Shown: positions 35,202 through 44,900 of the stretch, piece by piece
Position numbering within the stretch: the stretch's first letter is position 1
Layout of the letters: each line of letters starts with the position of its first letter
DNA from: JAKVBH01 sp049800955
Lineage (GTDB): Bacteria; Pseudomonadota; Alphaproteobacteria; Rhodobacterales; Rhodobacteraceae
Reading direction: 5' to 3'
NCBI RefSeq assembly: GCF_049800955.1
Contig: NZ_JBNAGA010000002.1
Location: forward strand, 1,240,001-1,304,000
DNA: 64,000 nucleotides
Notes under the pieces: model-generated
Database searches by the model: none
Told to the model about the DNA's origin: nothing
What the model saw: only the letters and a program-made list of their open reading frames with translations
Translations under genes and position numbers: made by a program

Positions 35202-35340
35202 TATCCGATCTCGCCTGCTCTCTGCATGGAGTTGTCCACTTCTTCTAACAAGTGGGATGGAGCGTACCACATCACAGCTCTTGCAGAGATGGTCCGCTAG
35301 CAAGTTCGCTTGCGTGTTGAAGCCCTTACTATCGAAACGA

Positions 35341-35610
35341 ACGTGTCGAGAGGTGAAGTGAGGTGAGTTGATATCTCATTTTTTCCGACTGTAGCCTCTA
35401 AGTTTTTTCTTTTATGCAAACCTAGAAAAACACTTCACCTACTTCACCTTCAATCAACGATCTGTCATTGAAATAGAATATGAAGTGAAGGCCAGAACCT
35501 CGTCAAATCAAGTCACTTCTATCTCCTCCGCAGCAGAAATAGATTATAAAATACATTTGAAAACAGAGGTTTATAGCGTCGCTGCGAAGTTATCCACATT
35601 TCTGCGTCCA
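35341..35610. other. Candidate replication origin of element 2
   Basis: The 478-base gap before the primase gene is AT-rich and contains repeated AGGTGAAGT/ACTTCACCT blocks: AGGTGAAGT at 35351, two adjacent ACTTCACCT at 35432 and 35441, and TGAAGTGAAGG at 35481. A perfect DnaA box TTATCCACA lies at 35590. Repeats plus DnaA box plus AT-rich DNA directly upstream of primase and helicase genes are what a satellite-type origin looks like. Function is inferred. Confidence 0.5.
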
Positions 35611-35679
35611 GGATCGATTGTTTAATGCGGCCTGAACTCATCAATACTCGGGACAAGACGTAATTCCGACGAGGATAAG

Positions 35680-36420
35680 ATGATCAAGGTGACACAGGTG
35701 ACTGCGCGAGTACCCAGAGTGCTGTCCAAGCGCTATGAACTCCAGAACGGGGAACTGAATATCAAACCTGGCGGTCATATGACCGAAGGATTTTGTAACG
35801 TGATTGAGATTGCCGACATGCATCAGTTCGCAGAGCTTATTGCGGGGCTGCGCAGCAACGAGGCGCTTATCTACGGTGTCCCAAAAGGACTGGATACAGC
35901 ACGGATCGTCACAAAAGAAGAATTCGAGCTCGCGAAGGAAAACGGAAAACCCGGCATCATCGCGCGGACGAACGATTGCTTTGAGTGGCCTGATGGGCCC
36001 GGGATCTTCATGATTGATTATGATCCTGATGATGGCGGGACGGCGCTCAGCAAGAACGAGCTTCTGGAGCTTTTTGAAAAGATCTGCCCCGAACTCAACG
36101 GCGTGCCGAAGGTGTGGTGGGCTTCGAGTAGCAGCCACATCTGCACAGAGGGCGGAGCCGATCTGACTGGTCTCAGGGGGCAGCGCATTTACGTCCCGGT
36201 CAGTGACGCCCGCAAGATTCCCGAATTGTCAAAAGCCTTTGAGGCACGGTTCTGGGCGGCAGGCCACGGCTACATTCGCATCAGCAAGAGCGGAACATGT
36301 CTGAAGCGAACACCTATGGACCATGCGGTCTATCAGCCCAACCGTTTGGATATTGCGGCCGGCGCGAGCACGGGAGAAGGACTGAAACAAATGCGCGGCG
36401 CACCGGAGGTAGTGGTATGA
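35680..36420 (+). CDS. Primase-like protein (AEP fold)
   Basis: 246 residues. GPGIFMIDYDPDDGGT (about 107-122) fits the D-x-D metal-binding motif of archaeo-eukaryotic-type primases of mobile elements, with a following SSSSHIC segment as the nucleotide-binding SxH motif. It would make primers for replication of the excised element. It overlaps the next gene by ATGA and is followed by a helicase-like gene, giving a primase-helicase operon beside the candidate origin. No zinc finger is seen. Confidence 0.75.
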   Translation: MIKVTQVTARVPRVLSKRYELQNGELNIKPGGHMTEGFCNVIEIADMHQFAELIAGLRSNEALIYGVPKGLDTARIVTKEEFELAKENGKPGIIARTNDCFEWPDGPGIFMIDYDPDDGGTALSKNELLELFEKICPELNGVPKVWWASSSSHICTEGGADLTGLRGQRIYVPVSDARKIPELSKAFEARFWAAGHGYIRISKSGTCLKRTPMDHAVYQPNRLDIAAGASTGEGLKQMRGAPEVVV

Positions 36421-36674
36421 CTTTGCAGATGAAATTTTTGGATGCTGTGTTGGTTGGCATGGCTCCGGACACCGCAGAGACGGCCGCAGCACGGCTCGAC
36501 GAGGCGATGAAAGCCGCTGCAGCCGAAGCCCGTAAGAAACGGGAAGAATGGAAGGCTGAGCGGCGCTTGCGTCTGGCTGGAAAACTTAAGCTGTCAGACT
36601 ACGAGATCAACACCATGCTCGAGGGTGCGCTTGATGAGAACACGCTTGCCGGGGACTATCAAATCGAGGTTTAG
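36417..36674 (+). CDS. Small helical protein in the replication module
   Basis: 85 residues, mostly helical and alanine-rich, with a basic stretch RKKREEWKAERRLRLAGKLK in the middle. The ATG at 36417 overlaps the primase stop (ATGA), so it is coupled; the frame is open further upstream, but a longer start would lie within the primase gene. Function unknown; position suggests a replication accessory factor. Confidence 0.65.
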   Translation: MTLQMKFLDAVLVGMAPDTAETAAARLDEAMKAAAAEARKKREEWKAERRLRLAGKLKLSDYEINTMLEGALDENTLAGDYQIEV

Positions 36675-36686
36675 CTGTCGCCTGAG

Positions 36687-38363
36687 ATGGACCCTATCTC
36701 CGTCTCGGTATCTGACATCTTGTCCGACAAGAAGACCTACGATCACGCGCTGACCCGAGATCCCATTGAGCCCGATTATGACGGCGGACGCATCGTCGGA
36801 AAGCTTTTTCTGAACGAAGACAATCCGGTTCTTGTGTCACAAGCGCGCGGCGGCGCCACTTATCAGCTTCTCCCAGAAGCCGACAAATCTGGCGTGACTC
36901 GGATTTCGATCGAATACAGCCCCGAACGCAACGCCCAGTTCATTGATGAATGCATCACGCAGATGCATCAGACCGGCGTGTTCTTCAGGTCGGGAATGAC
37001 GATCGTTCATGTGCGGAACGGCCGCGCCGATCCGGTGAGTGAACCACGGCTCGCATATGAGCTTTCGAAACTCGTGCTGCCTTATCAAGTCAAGACCACG
37101 CGCCTAGGTGAAACCCGTTCGACCATCAGGTTCGATCGCAATTTGCTCGGGCAGATCATGGAAGTGGCTCCAGATCGGCTGCCCGTCCTCAATGGTTTTG
37201 CTGATCATCCCCTGCTGCTGCCAGATGGGTCATTGATTACGAAGCCTGGTTATGACGCAGCTTCAGGGCTTTTCATTTTGAATGGTGCGGCACGGTTTCC
37301 GCCGATCTATTCGGAGCCGACGGAAGCACAGCTCAAAGAAGCCGTTGCCACCTGCATGAAACCTTTCCAAGGCTACCATTTCGATGATGACTTCGGAATG
37401 ACCGCGACCATCTTTGCAGTGATGCTCGCTGTGCTTCGCCCTTTATTCTCCTTTTCCCCGATGATTGTAACCACTACTCTCAAAACTGGCGTCGGAAAGG
37501 GCTACCTTCAGCAAGCGCTTGCGATAATACGCACCGGTGCAATGCCGGAGCTGCGCAATATCGAGCGCAAGAATCTGAGCGAGTTCCGGAAAACGCTCTT
37601 TACCCTGCTCTATGAGAGTAATTGCGTTATCGCACTCGATAACATGGATGGTGTGGTGAACAACGAAACACTGTCATCATTCATCACCGCGCCCGTCTGG
37701 TCCGATCGCATCCTTGGACTGAGTAAGAGCGGCGGTGCATTGAGAAACGATGCACTTCTACTGCTGAACGGCTGTCGCGTGGAGCTTGGCAAGAACATTG
37801 CTCGAAAGGTGCTTCGGATCGGGTTGACCGAAGCAGGCGAAGGTCACCGGTTTCGCGACTTCGGGTTCCTTCCTCACAAAGAAGCTCTGAGCACACGTAA
37901 GAACATCATCGCGGCCGTTCTGACCATTGCATCTCATGCGCAGCGGTGCTCCAGGCCACAGGGGACGATCGGATCGTTTGAAGAAGTCAATGATCTGATC
38001 CGCGTGCCTTTGGCAGACATCGCAGCTCGCCTTCCGGAGCTTGGTCTGCGAGATCCTTTGGGACTCTTCGAGGCAACGGTCGAGAATGATGTCGACAGCC
38101 CTGAAGAGGCCGACATTTTTGCCCACATTCACGACGCCATGGAAGACACGGAATTCAGTTCGCGGGAACTGCGCCAAAAAATGTGGACATACATGACTCT
38201 CGAAGCTGCGTTCAAAGAGTTTTCAGCAACCTCTCCGACGCTCTCCGCTCATTCCGTCGGTGCAATTCTGAACCAGCTTCGGGATGAGCCGAGGGGCGGT
38301 CTTATCCTACGCGCGCGCAAACTGGGTGGCAAGAATTTGTGGCGGATTGAAGAGGTGAAATAG
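36687..38363 (+). CDS. Replicative helicase-like ATPase
   Basis: 558 residues. A P-loop-like motif TTLKTGVGKGYLQQAL (about 266-281) with GxGKG, followed by NCVIALDNMDGVVNNETLSS as a probable Walker B and sensor region, fits a superfamily 3/AAA-type helicase of mobile-element replication. The first about 240 residues are unrecognised. It is the third gene of the primase operon, 12 bases after the small gene. The C-terminus is probably a winged helix (LRARKLGGKNLWRIEE). It would unwind the origin of the excised element. Confidence 0.68.
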   Translation: MDPISVSVSDILSDKKTYDHALTRDPIEPDYDGGRIVGKLFLNEDNPVLVSQARGGATYQLLPEADKSGVTRISIEYSPERNAQFIDECITQMHQTGVFFRSGMTIVHVRNGRADPVSEPRLAYELSKLVLPYQVKTTRLGETRSTIRFDRNLLGQIMEVAPDRLPVLNGFADHPLLLPDGSLITKPGYDAASGLFILNGAARFPPIYSEPTEAQLKEAVATCMKPFQGYHFDDDFGMTATIFAVMLAVLRPLFSFSPMIVTTTLKTGVGKGYLQQALAIIRTGAMPELRNIERKNLSEFRKTLFTLLYESNCVIALDNMDGVVNNETLSSFITAPVWSDRILGLSKSGGALRNDALLLLNGCRVELGKNIARKVLRIGLTEAGEGHRFRDFGFLPHKEALSTRKNIIAAVLTIASHAQRCSRPQGTIGSFEEVNDLIRVPLADIAARLPELGLRDPLGLFEATVENDVDSPEEADIFAHIHDAMEDTEFSSRELRQKMWTYMTLEAAFKEFSATSPTLSAHSVGAILNQLRDEPRGGLILRARKLGGKNLWRIEEVK

Positions 38364-38563
38364 CGGGTCGCCTTAAACAAATATAAACGTTATCAACGCC
38401 TTATGTGGCAAAGGCGCCACACGTTCAGGTTGCGTAAGGGGTGGGCTGTGAAAGCGAAACCAGCTCTATTGAAGGTCGCTCACCAAACGCGTAGCTGAGA
38501 AATCCGGTCTCGTCGATACGAGTAGTTCGGTACCTATCAGAAACGCAACAAAGGGACATCTTC

Positions 38564-39040
38564 ATGCGTGCCGTCAGCACTATTCGCCGTTTTCCAGCCA
38601 CCACTTTTACCATCGCGCTTCTGGCCCTGGCCGGCTGCGAAACGGCCACAGTTGCTGAGGTCGAAACTCCCGCTGGACCGGATACACCAATCGACGCTGC
38701 TGCGCTGATCTCATCCGCGACCGTGGGTGGAGATGGCAAGAATGAGTTATGACTGCTCAACGCAGCGCAAGATGGCTTTATCATTTTCGAAGGAGGGCGC
38801 GCAGAATATAAGGCGTTCCGCGCAAGGGGGGACCTGACTGAATTCACTTCGGTGTCCAGCGTGGTGGGCAATGAGGTCTGTCTTGCCAAGACGGAACACT
38901 GGAGCGGAGTTTGCTTTGAGCTTTGGCAAAAGGCCGATGGTCGAATTCAAGTGCGATATAAATTCGGAAACCGCGCTGGCGGTCGGATGGTTGTGCAGGG
39001 GCTCCGTATGCCGACGCCAGATGCGCTCGCAACCCAATAG
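38564..39040 (+). pseudogene. Lipoprotein gene with an in-frame stop
   Basis: The frame starts with a lipoprotein signal peptide (LLALAGC lipobox), runs 62 codons, meets TGA at 38750-38752 and then continues in the same frame for 95 more codons to a TAG at 39040. The second part is protein-like (GFIIFEGGRAEYKAF, EVCLAKTEHWSGVCFELW) with paired cysteines. The simplest reading is one 158-codon lipoprotein gene broken by a single nonsense change. Function unknown. The next gene is another exported protein. Confidence 0.65.
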
Positions 39041-39068
39041 AATCAGTCGTACGAATTTAGGAAGAACT

Positions 39069-40280
39069 ATGATCAAGCTATCGCGCTCCGCGTCGCTCGG
39101 CATTCTGCTGGCGGCCACTGCAACTTCGACACATGCGCTCGAGCTGTTGGACGGAACATACAGGGCAAAAAATGACGGGGGCACGGGCTTGCTCACGATT
39201 AGGGATGGCCATGCAAGCCTCGGCATCACCGGCAACGGGTGCGTCGGCGCGCTCGAGGGGCCGCTGCGCAGCAACTCCGACGGAACGCTCAGCTTCCGCC
39301 AGCAGATGGGCAACGCGTCTTGCGAGTTGACTCTTCAGGACAGCGACAGCGGGTTGGCGTGGATCGATCCGGGAAGTGGATGCAGCTATTTCCGTGGTGC
39401 GTCGTGCAGCTTTGCGGGCCTGGTTGTCGAGCGCACCGTGCCGCGGGCGACGGACGCACTAGATGCAGCCTTCAGGCAAATGGACGAAGCCGCCCGCCGC
39501 GCTATCCAACAGGCACTGAAGGATCGCGGCTTCTACAGCGGCGCGATCGACGGCATCACAGGCAGCAACACGCGCGGTGCGATCATTCAAGCAGGTGAGG
39601 CAGCGCTCGCGGGCGGAGCGAACCTGCGTCTTGATCGCGTGGGTGATGTCCGGGCTTTTCTCATGAGCTTGATCGAGGGTGAGCCGGTGTCTGAACAGCC
39701 GTTCTTTGGCACCTGGGAGTGCGAAGGATCGACCTATGTTTTTGGTTCGGATGGGTATCAAAATACACCCCAGCGCGAGCCGTTGCCCTACCGTGAAGTG
39801 AGGGAATTCACGCCCGGAATTTTTGGGGTCACATTTGTGGATGGCTATCGTCTCGGACTGATGGACGTGACGGCCGACAGCATGACCTGGTCATCCCCGG
39901 CCTCGGGCGACACCTTCTCTTGCACGCGGTCAGCTAATAATGATCAAGCCGTGCCTTCGGCAACGGCAGATCCCGTGCCGTCGGAGCGTTCAGCTCGAGA
40001 AACTGAAACCGATGAGCAAACCGCCCTGCCTTATCTCGGCCGTTGGAGCTGCACATCTGGCGGAATGGGCACGCTCACATTCGCCTTTACCGAGAGCGCT
40101 GCGACCGTGGAAGAGATGGGGCGCACGACCACCTACGACGAGGTGCGCCCGCTGGGATCAAACGGGACTGCGTTTCGATTTGAGTTCACTGACGGTCAGA
40201 TCGCGCATGTATTCGAAGCCGACGACCAAGGCATTATCTTGGACGCCGCCGGGGAAGTCTTTGAATGCACAGCTAACTGA
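39069..40280 (+). CDS. Exported protein with a peptidoglycan-binding-like domain
   Basis: 403 residues with a signal peptide (MIKLSRSASLGILLAATATSTHA). The start is the ATG at 39069, after GGAAGAAC; the frame is open upstream without a signal sequence. A PG_binding_1-like repeat is at about residues 138-170 (AIQQALKDRGFYSGAIDGITGS then NTRGAI). The flanking regions hold three beta-rich modules with paired cysteines (e.g. FFGTWECEGSTYVFG, YLGRWSCTSGGMG). Periplasmic or surface location is likely. Role in the element unknown. Confidence 0.75.
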   Translation: MIKLSRSASLGILLAATATSTHALELLDGTYRAKNDGGTGLLTIRDGHASLGITGNGCVGALEGPLRSNSDGTLSFRQQMGNASCELTLQDSDSGLAWIDPGSGCSYFRGASCSFAGLVVERTVPRATDALDAAFRQMDEAARRAIQQALKDRGFYSGAIDGITGSNTRGAIIQAGEAALAGGANLRLDRVGDVRAFLMSLIEGEPVSEQPFFGTWECEGSTYVFGSDGYQNTPQREPLPYREVREFTPGIFGVTFVDGYRLGLMDVTADSMTWSSPASGDTFSCTRSANNDQAVPSATADPVPSERSARETETDEQTALPYLGRWSCTSGGMGTLTFAFTESAATVEEMGRTTTYDEVRPLGSNGTAFRFEFTDGQIAHVFEADDQGIILDAAGEVFECTAN

Positions 40281-40584
40281 CGGACACGCAAAAGACATCG
40301 ACTGCGCAAAAGTCACTGATCGTTTAATAACTCGGTCCAACTGCTTCGTGTTGTTGAACGATCAAGCAGGGTCCGTTTTCAGCGCGACCCGGTGACGCTC
40401 GCGAGGCATCTGGATGAGGAAACAGCAATCAGCTTGTGCCAGTTCATCACCGCTCCATAGCCCAGAGAATTTGTTGTAGCAGCGCGAAAGCTTTCTCTTT
40501 GCTCGCATGTACCAGTCGCGCGGCGCAGCTTGTGGATTTTTTCATCTCTAAGCGAAAAAAATCAAAAAAGAGTATTCGAAAATA
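40281..40584. other. Intergenic stretch upstream of the hairpin RNA unit
   Basis: No credible gene or RNA is seen here. A 69-codon frame beginning at 40436 has an implausible composition and runs into the hairpin array. The A-rich stretch at about 40550-40580 leads into the promoter. Confidence 0.4.
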
Positions 40585-40612
40585 TTGCGCATGGAAATTT
40601 GAGGCATACTTA
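40585..40612 (+). promoter_or_regulatory. Promoter of the hairpin RNA unit
   Basis: TTGCGC at 40585-40590, a 16-base spacer, then TACTTA at 40607-40612, with an A-rich region just upstream. Transcription would begin at about 40618, directly at the first hairpin of the array. Confidence 0.5.
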
Positions 40613-40617
40613 AAAGT

Positions 40618-40794
40618 TGTAGCCACCGAGTTGGTGGCCTGGTAGCCGCCGAGTGGTGGCTTAGAGGCAAAGCAGCTTGCTTTCGCATGGTCGCCGCCGC
40701 TAGGGCGGCTTAGAGACTGAAGCATCTGCTCTGTTAGATCGCCGCCGTGTGGGCGGATAGGAGGCCTCTCTTCGGAGAGGCCTCTTTCCTTTTG
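40618..40794 (+). ncRNA. Tandem-hairpin non-coding RNA
   Basis: Four GC-rich hairpins lie at 40622-40638, 40645-40660, 40693-40709 and 40742-40756. Each has a GCCRCC or CCGCC left arm and its complement, with a 4-5 base loop. Hairpins 2 and 3 are followed by TTAGAG. Between hairpins 2 and 3 and between 3 and 4 are smaller hairpins, AAAGCA-GCT-TGCTTT and AGCA-TC-TGCT, so the unit repeats with a period of 48-49 bases. A promoter precedes and a strong terminator follows. Nothing in it is coding. No known RNA family is recognised. Confidence 0.72.
40761..40794 (+). terminator. Rho-independent terminator with a UUCG tetraloop
   Basis: A perfect 10-bp stem (GAGGCCTCTC at 40761-40770, GAGAGGCCTC at 40775-40784) closed by TTCG, followed by TTTCCTTTT. 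It ends the hairpin RNA unit, 17 bases before the stop codon of the convergent operon. Confidence 0.9.
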
Positions 40795-40811
40795 GTCGGA
40801 ACCAATTCTTG

Positions 40812-41948
40812 CTAGGTGATCTCGTCTTGAGATCGGACCTGCCGATTCAGGCGCGAAAGCGGTTCGCTGAAGGCAGCTTCCAGATTTTGGATATGATCCG
40901 CAAGCCAACCTATCATCTCAGGCCATGTTTCCCGGTTGAAACCGTCAAAGGGTTGAGCGTAGACGATGCGGCTTGCCTTTTTGTCGTCCATGCGTCGCCA
41001 ATCAAGCTCAGCACCGAACGCCGCCTCGACCGAATCTTTCTGTCCGTATAATTGATCGAACAGCCATTTGTTCTCTGCGGTTTCTGACCGCTGCAAGCTT
41101 ATCTCGACCCGTGCTTCATCTCTGGAGAAGATCATCTGATAGGGGCAGGACCGTGTCCCAGATCCTGCACTGAGCCAATGATCCTTGGTCGGGCTGATAT
41201 TCTGGTAAAGTGTAACGCCGTCGACACGCAGCTGTTTAAGGGCAGCTTCCCAGAAGTCCACGCGCAGCTTATGTCGTTTTTTCTGTGTGTCCTGGATGGC
41301 TTTCTCTTCGTTTTCTTTGCTCGACATTCCGATCATGAAGTCCGCCGCTTCAGGCGTTGGAATGATCTGTTGAATATCGACCATCAGCTCGTCGCCAAAC
41401 GAATACGGGGTCACCTTGAAACACTGTGCGCGAATTCCGCGGCTGAGAAGCCATAGGACTGTTGCAGTGGCCTCGCGCCGAAAATTGGCTGCTATGAAGA
41501 TCATCCGCTGTTCATTGCCTGGGTTGAGGACGGTTTCTTCCAATTCCTCAACCTCCATGAACTCGCAAATCCGCACGGCCGCATTGCCGCCGCCCGCATA
41601 GCGGTCGAGGTATTGCTGATAGATATCGACGATCTGCGTCTTGGTCAGGCCCGAGACATACGCGGTGTCTTTCAGCGCCTGCCACGTCACATCTCTCCCG
41701 CTGTCATCAAGCTTGTTCTCGATCACAACGAGGTTGCCGTCCTTGTCGAGCGCCAAGAGATCCAGGCGTTCGCGAGTTTCATCAAACCCGTCGAACTCCT
41801 TCTGAATGATCAGCAATTCCTCACCGAGGGCGTCAGGTTGATTAGCCAGCCACTCCTGCAAGTGGTCACGCTCGCGCAGGTTCAAGTCAGAAAAGCGCTT
41901 CTGGGTCAGGCGGGACAAACGGTTTTGGTTCAAATCAACGCGGAACAT
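40812..41948 (-). CDS. DUF4268 protein with NucS-like nuclease domain (copy 2)
   Basis: 378 residues; close homologue of the protein encoded at 22858-23997. The N-terminal nuclease-like core (RLDLLALDKDGNLVVIENK) is almost identical, while the C-terminal DUF4268 part differs more (e.g. FWEAALKQLRVDGVTLYQN). It is the last gene of the six-gene operon, 20 bases after the Res-like gene. Here it is next to a type III-like system, whereas copy 1 is next to a type I system. A shared accessory nuclease role is inferred. Confidence 0.85.
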   Translation of the reverse strand: MFRVDLNQNRLSRLTQKRFSDLNLRERDHLQEWLANQPDALGEELLIIQKEFDGFDETRERLDLLALDKDGNLVVIENKLDDSGRDVTWQALKDTAYVSGLTKTQIVDIYQQYLDRYAGGGNAAVRICEFMEVEELEETVLNPGNEQRMIFIAANFRREATATVLWLLSRGIRAQCFKVTPYSFGDELMVDIQQIIPTPEAADFMIGMSSKENEEKAIQDTQKKRHKLRVDFWEAALKQLRVDGVTLYQNISPTKDHWLSAGSGTRSCPYQMIFSRDEARVEISLQRSETAENKWLFDQLYGQKDSVEAAFGAELDWRRMDDKKASRIVYAQPFDGFNRETWPEMIGWLADHIQNLEAAFSEPLSRLNRQVRSQDEIT

Positions 41949-41968
41949 AGGCTATCTCCAAAGCATCG

Positions 41969-44900
41969 CTAGGTGCCCCGAACTGCAGACATGAGCTCAG
42001 AAAAGTCTGACACAACGTCATACTTTACCCGGTCATTCGGGACGCTGTTCGCAATCTCCTCGAAGAACTTTCTGGCGCACTTGATTTTTTCTCGCTCCAA
42101 CTCGCGGAACTTGAGGGACGGCTGTGAGCCCTTTGTTTCCGCAACAAAATATATGTGCTGCACGGATTGCTCTTTGAAAGCTATCGCCCAGTCGGGATTG
42201 TAGTCACCGACGGGCGTGGGGATCAGAAACCCTTGTGGTAGTTTGGAGTAGACGATGATTTCATCGCTTGTATCCAAGTCTTCTACAAATTTTCGTTCGA
42301 CCCCGGAGTCGACGACAGCATAGTCGTAAACGTGGTTTCGCAACTTCCCGACGGCTTGCGTCAGGTCGGTGCCACTCTGGGTCGCGGGGAAAATATCGGT
42401 GTCGTATCTATCGGCAGTTGCATCATAGGTCAGATGCTCGATGACAGTCGTGGCCTTCTGCTCTTTGATTATGCGTGAGGCCTCAGAGATAAACTGTTCC
42501 GGATTGGCCTGAAACGTCGAGAACTTCGCAGCGCTCATTCCCGTCAGAATTTTCCCGATCGTCCCGCGCGTCAAGTCCGCACCTTCGGCAAGTTTGCCGA
42601 TAACATCATATGAAACAAGCGAGTGGGCAGAGCCGCTTTCCTCACTGCGTATACCCGATTGCTTGAACGCAGCTCCGGTTCGAAGCTGAGCCTCAGTCAG
42701 CTCATCCGAAAGTGTGCCTTCCGTAACGACGTATTGCAGAGGCGAGACAACGAGATCCCGATCCAAAGCATCGATGCAGCGTCTGACCAGATCGTTGGAG
42801 TCAAATTCAACCTGATAGACTGCTTTCCGGTTGATGCGCTGCCAGAGTTTCTGAAACTCCTTCTTTTCGAAGTTCTTGTTTCGCGGGATGGCTTTGGGTT
42901 TGCGGCCATCGCCCATCATGTTCTCGAGCTGGGTGCCGTTGAAGACGGTATCGATCAGCTGCAGGATCTGTTCCTGATAATCGAGCAGTTCTTCGGGCAA
43001 TCCAGCCAGTGTGCCCGCCTCACGCGCTTCATGATACGCTTGCGTGATGCCATCGTTGTCATCGATGTAGTCGTTTTTGATGAGATACCGCTCGATGCGT
43101 TTGGCCATGTCCTTGGATACAATGGATTCACTGCCGTTGACCGTGATCGACTTACCTTCGAAATACTCGGCGTTCGCTTGGCGCGGGCGCTCCGACAGGT
43201 TTTCGGCGATTTCCTTCTGAAGCCCGCCGACAAAGTCTTTATAGCTTTCACTGGCCACCACGGTCAGGACATTGATGTCATGCACGGTTGCCGCGTGATC
43301 CATACGGTCGCCGTTCTTGTTGACCGAGATGCGCAGACCCCGGCCGACCTCTTGACGACGCGATATGGTGTTGTCGCTGTGTTTGAGCATGCACATCACA
43401 AACACGTTGGGGTTATCCCAGCCCTCGCGCAACGCGGAGTGGGAGAAGATGAACCGCGTCGGCTCTTCGAAGGAAAGCAGCCGCTCCTTGTCCTTCAGGA
43501 TCAGATCGTAGGCTGAAACGTCATCCGTCAAACCGGCGAACTCACCACGCGCTTTGACCTTTGGATCAACCAGCTTGCCCTTCTTGTCGATCGAGAAGTA
43601 GCCGTTGTGGGTCGCACTGATGTCGATGCTGTCCAGGTGCTTTCGGTAGGCCTCATCCTCCAAGGGCAACTCGCCAAGATACTCGGCCTTCAGCGCTTCG
43701 TATTCCTCTTCGAAGACACGGGCATATTCGCCTTTTTCATCGTCAGCGTCATAGTCCCGATATTTTGCCACCTCGTCGATGAAGAACAGGGACAGCACCT
43801 TGATGCCCTTGGCGAACATCTGCTTTTCACGCTCCAGATGGGCCGCGATGGTCTCGCGGATCTGAATGCGGCGAATGTCACGTTCGGTGACGTCGCCGTT
43901 GGCTTCACCGGCCTTCAGGACGGCACCGTTGGTGAAATGCACCTCATCCACGCGCGCGTCGATGTCAGAGACGACGAAATCCCGATATTGATCAAGCCCC
44001 TTGGACAGATCAAACAGGTTGCGACCTTTCTCAACCTTCCGCAGCACCCGCTTGATGCCCGAGTTGGTTTTAACCTCCATCTCAACCCGCGCCACGGGGT
44101 CGCTTTTGGAAATCTGGATGCCCTCCAGATAGAGATACGCATTCGTGCCGGTCAGACCCTTGGCCTGAATGCCGCGCACTTCGATCTTCTTGACCAGCTT
44201 CTGGCTGAACGCATCAACCGCATCCAGACGATGCACCTTGTTGTGGATGGTCTTGTGGGTTGCGGAATAGCGCAGAATGAACAGCGGGTTGAACTTGGGC
44301 AGGGCATTTTGTGTTGCCGTGCCCTCCATCTTCTGCGGCTCATCGAGGATCAGGATTGGGCGGTTCTTGGCGATCACGTCGATTGGCTTGCGGGACTGGA
44401 AATCATCCAGCTCTTCGTAGATCCGCCGGTTGTCGGCCCCCGACGCGTTAAACGCCTGCACGTTGATCACCATCACGTTGATGCCTGCGTCCGAGGAAAA
44501 GCTCTCCAGCTCGTGCAGCCGCTTGGAATTGTAGATGAAGAACCGCGCCTTCTTGCCGTAGCTTTCGACAAAATGCTCTGCCGTCATCTCCAGCGACTTG
44601 GCCACACCTTCTCGGATCGCAATCGACGGCACCATGATAATGAACTTGGACCAGCCATAGCGCTTGTTCATCTCGAAGATGGACTTGATATAGCAATAGG
44701 TCTTGCCCGTGCCGGTCTCCATCTCGATGTCGAGGTTGATGGCCGCGCCCGCCTTGTAGCTCGCCTTCTTGGGCTTGCCCTTGTCATCGACAAAACTGCT
44801 GAGGCTTTCCGACAGGGGCAGGTTCTGGCGCTGCTGCACCTTGCGGATGTTTTCCAGCACTTGGCTCGCAGGCATCGCGATGTCGGCGTTGCGAAAACCG

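Noticed and set aside
33449..39040. Stop codon reassignment or suppression in element 2
   Set aside because: The in-frame stops are TAG (integrase), TGA (lipoprotein) and, just outside, TAA (phosphoesterase), and each is also used as a normal terminator nearby, so no single recoding explains them.
40436..40645. 69-codon frame upstream of and into the hairpin array
   Set aside because: Composition is implausible, there is no ribosome site, and it would end inside the structured RNA.
40618..40760. CRISPR array
   Set aside because: The hairpins with TTAGAG tails resemble type I-F repeats, but repeats are imperfect, the period is 48-49 instead of 60 bases, the linkers are self-complementary and there are no cas genes. 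Called as an unclassified structured RNA.
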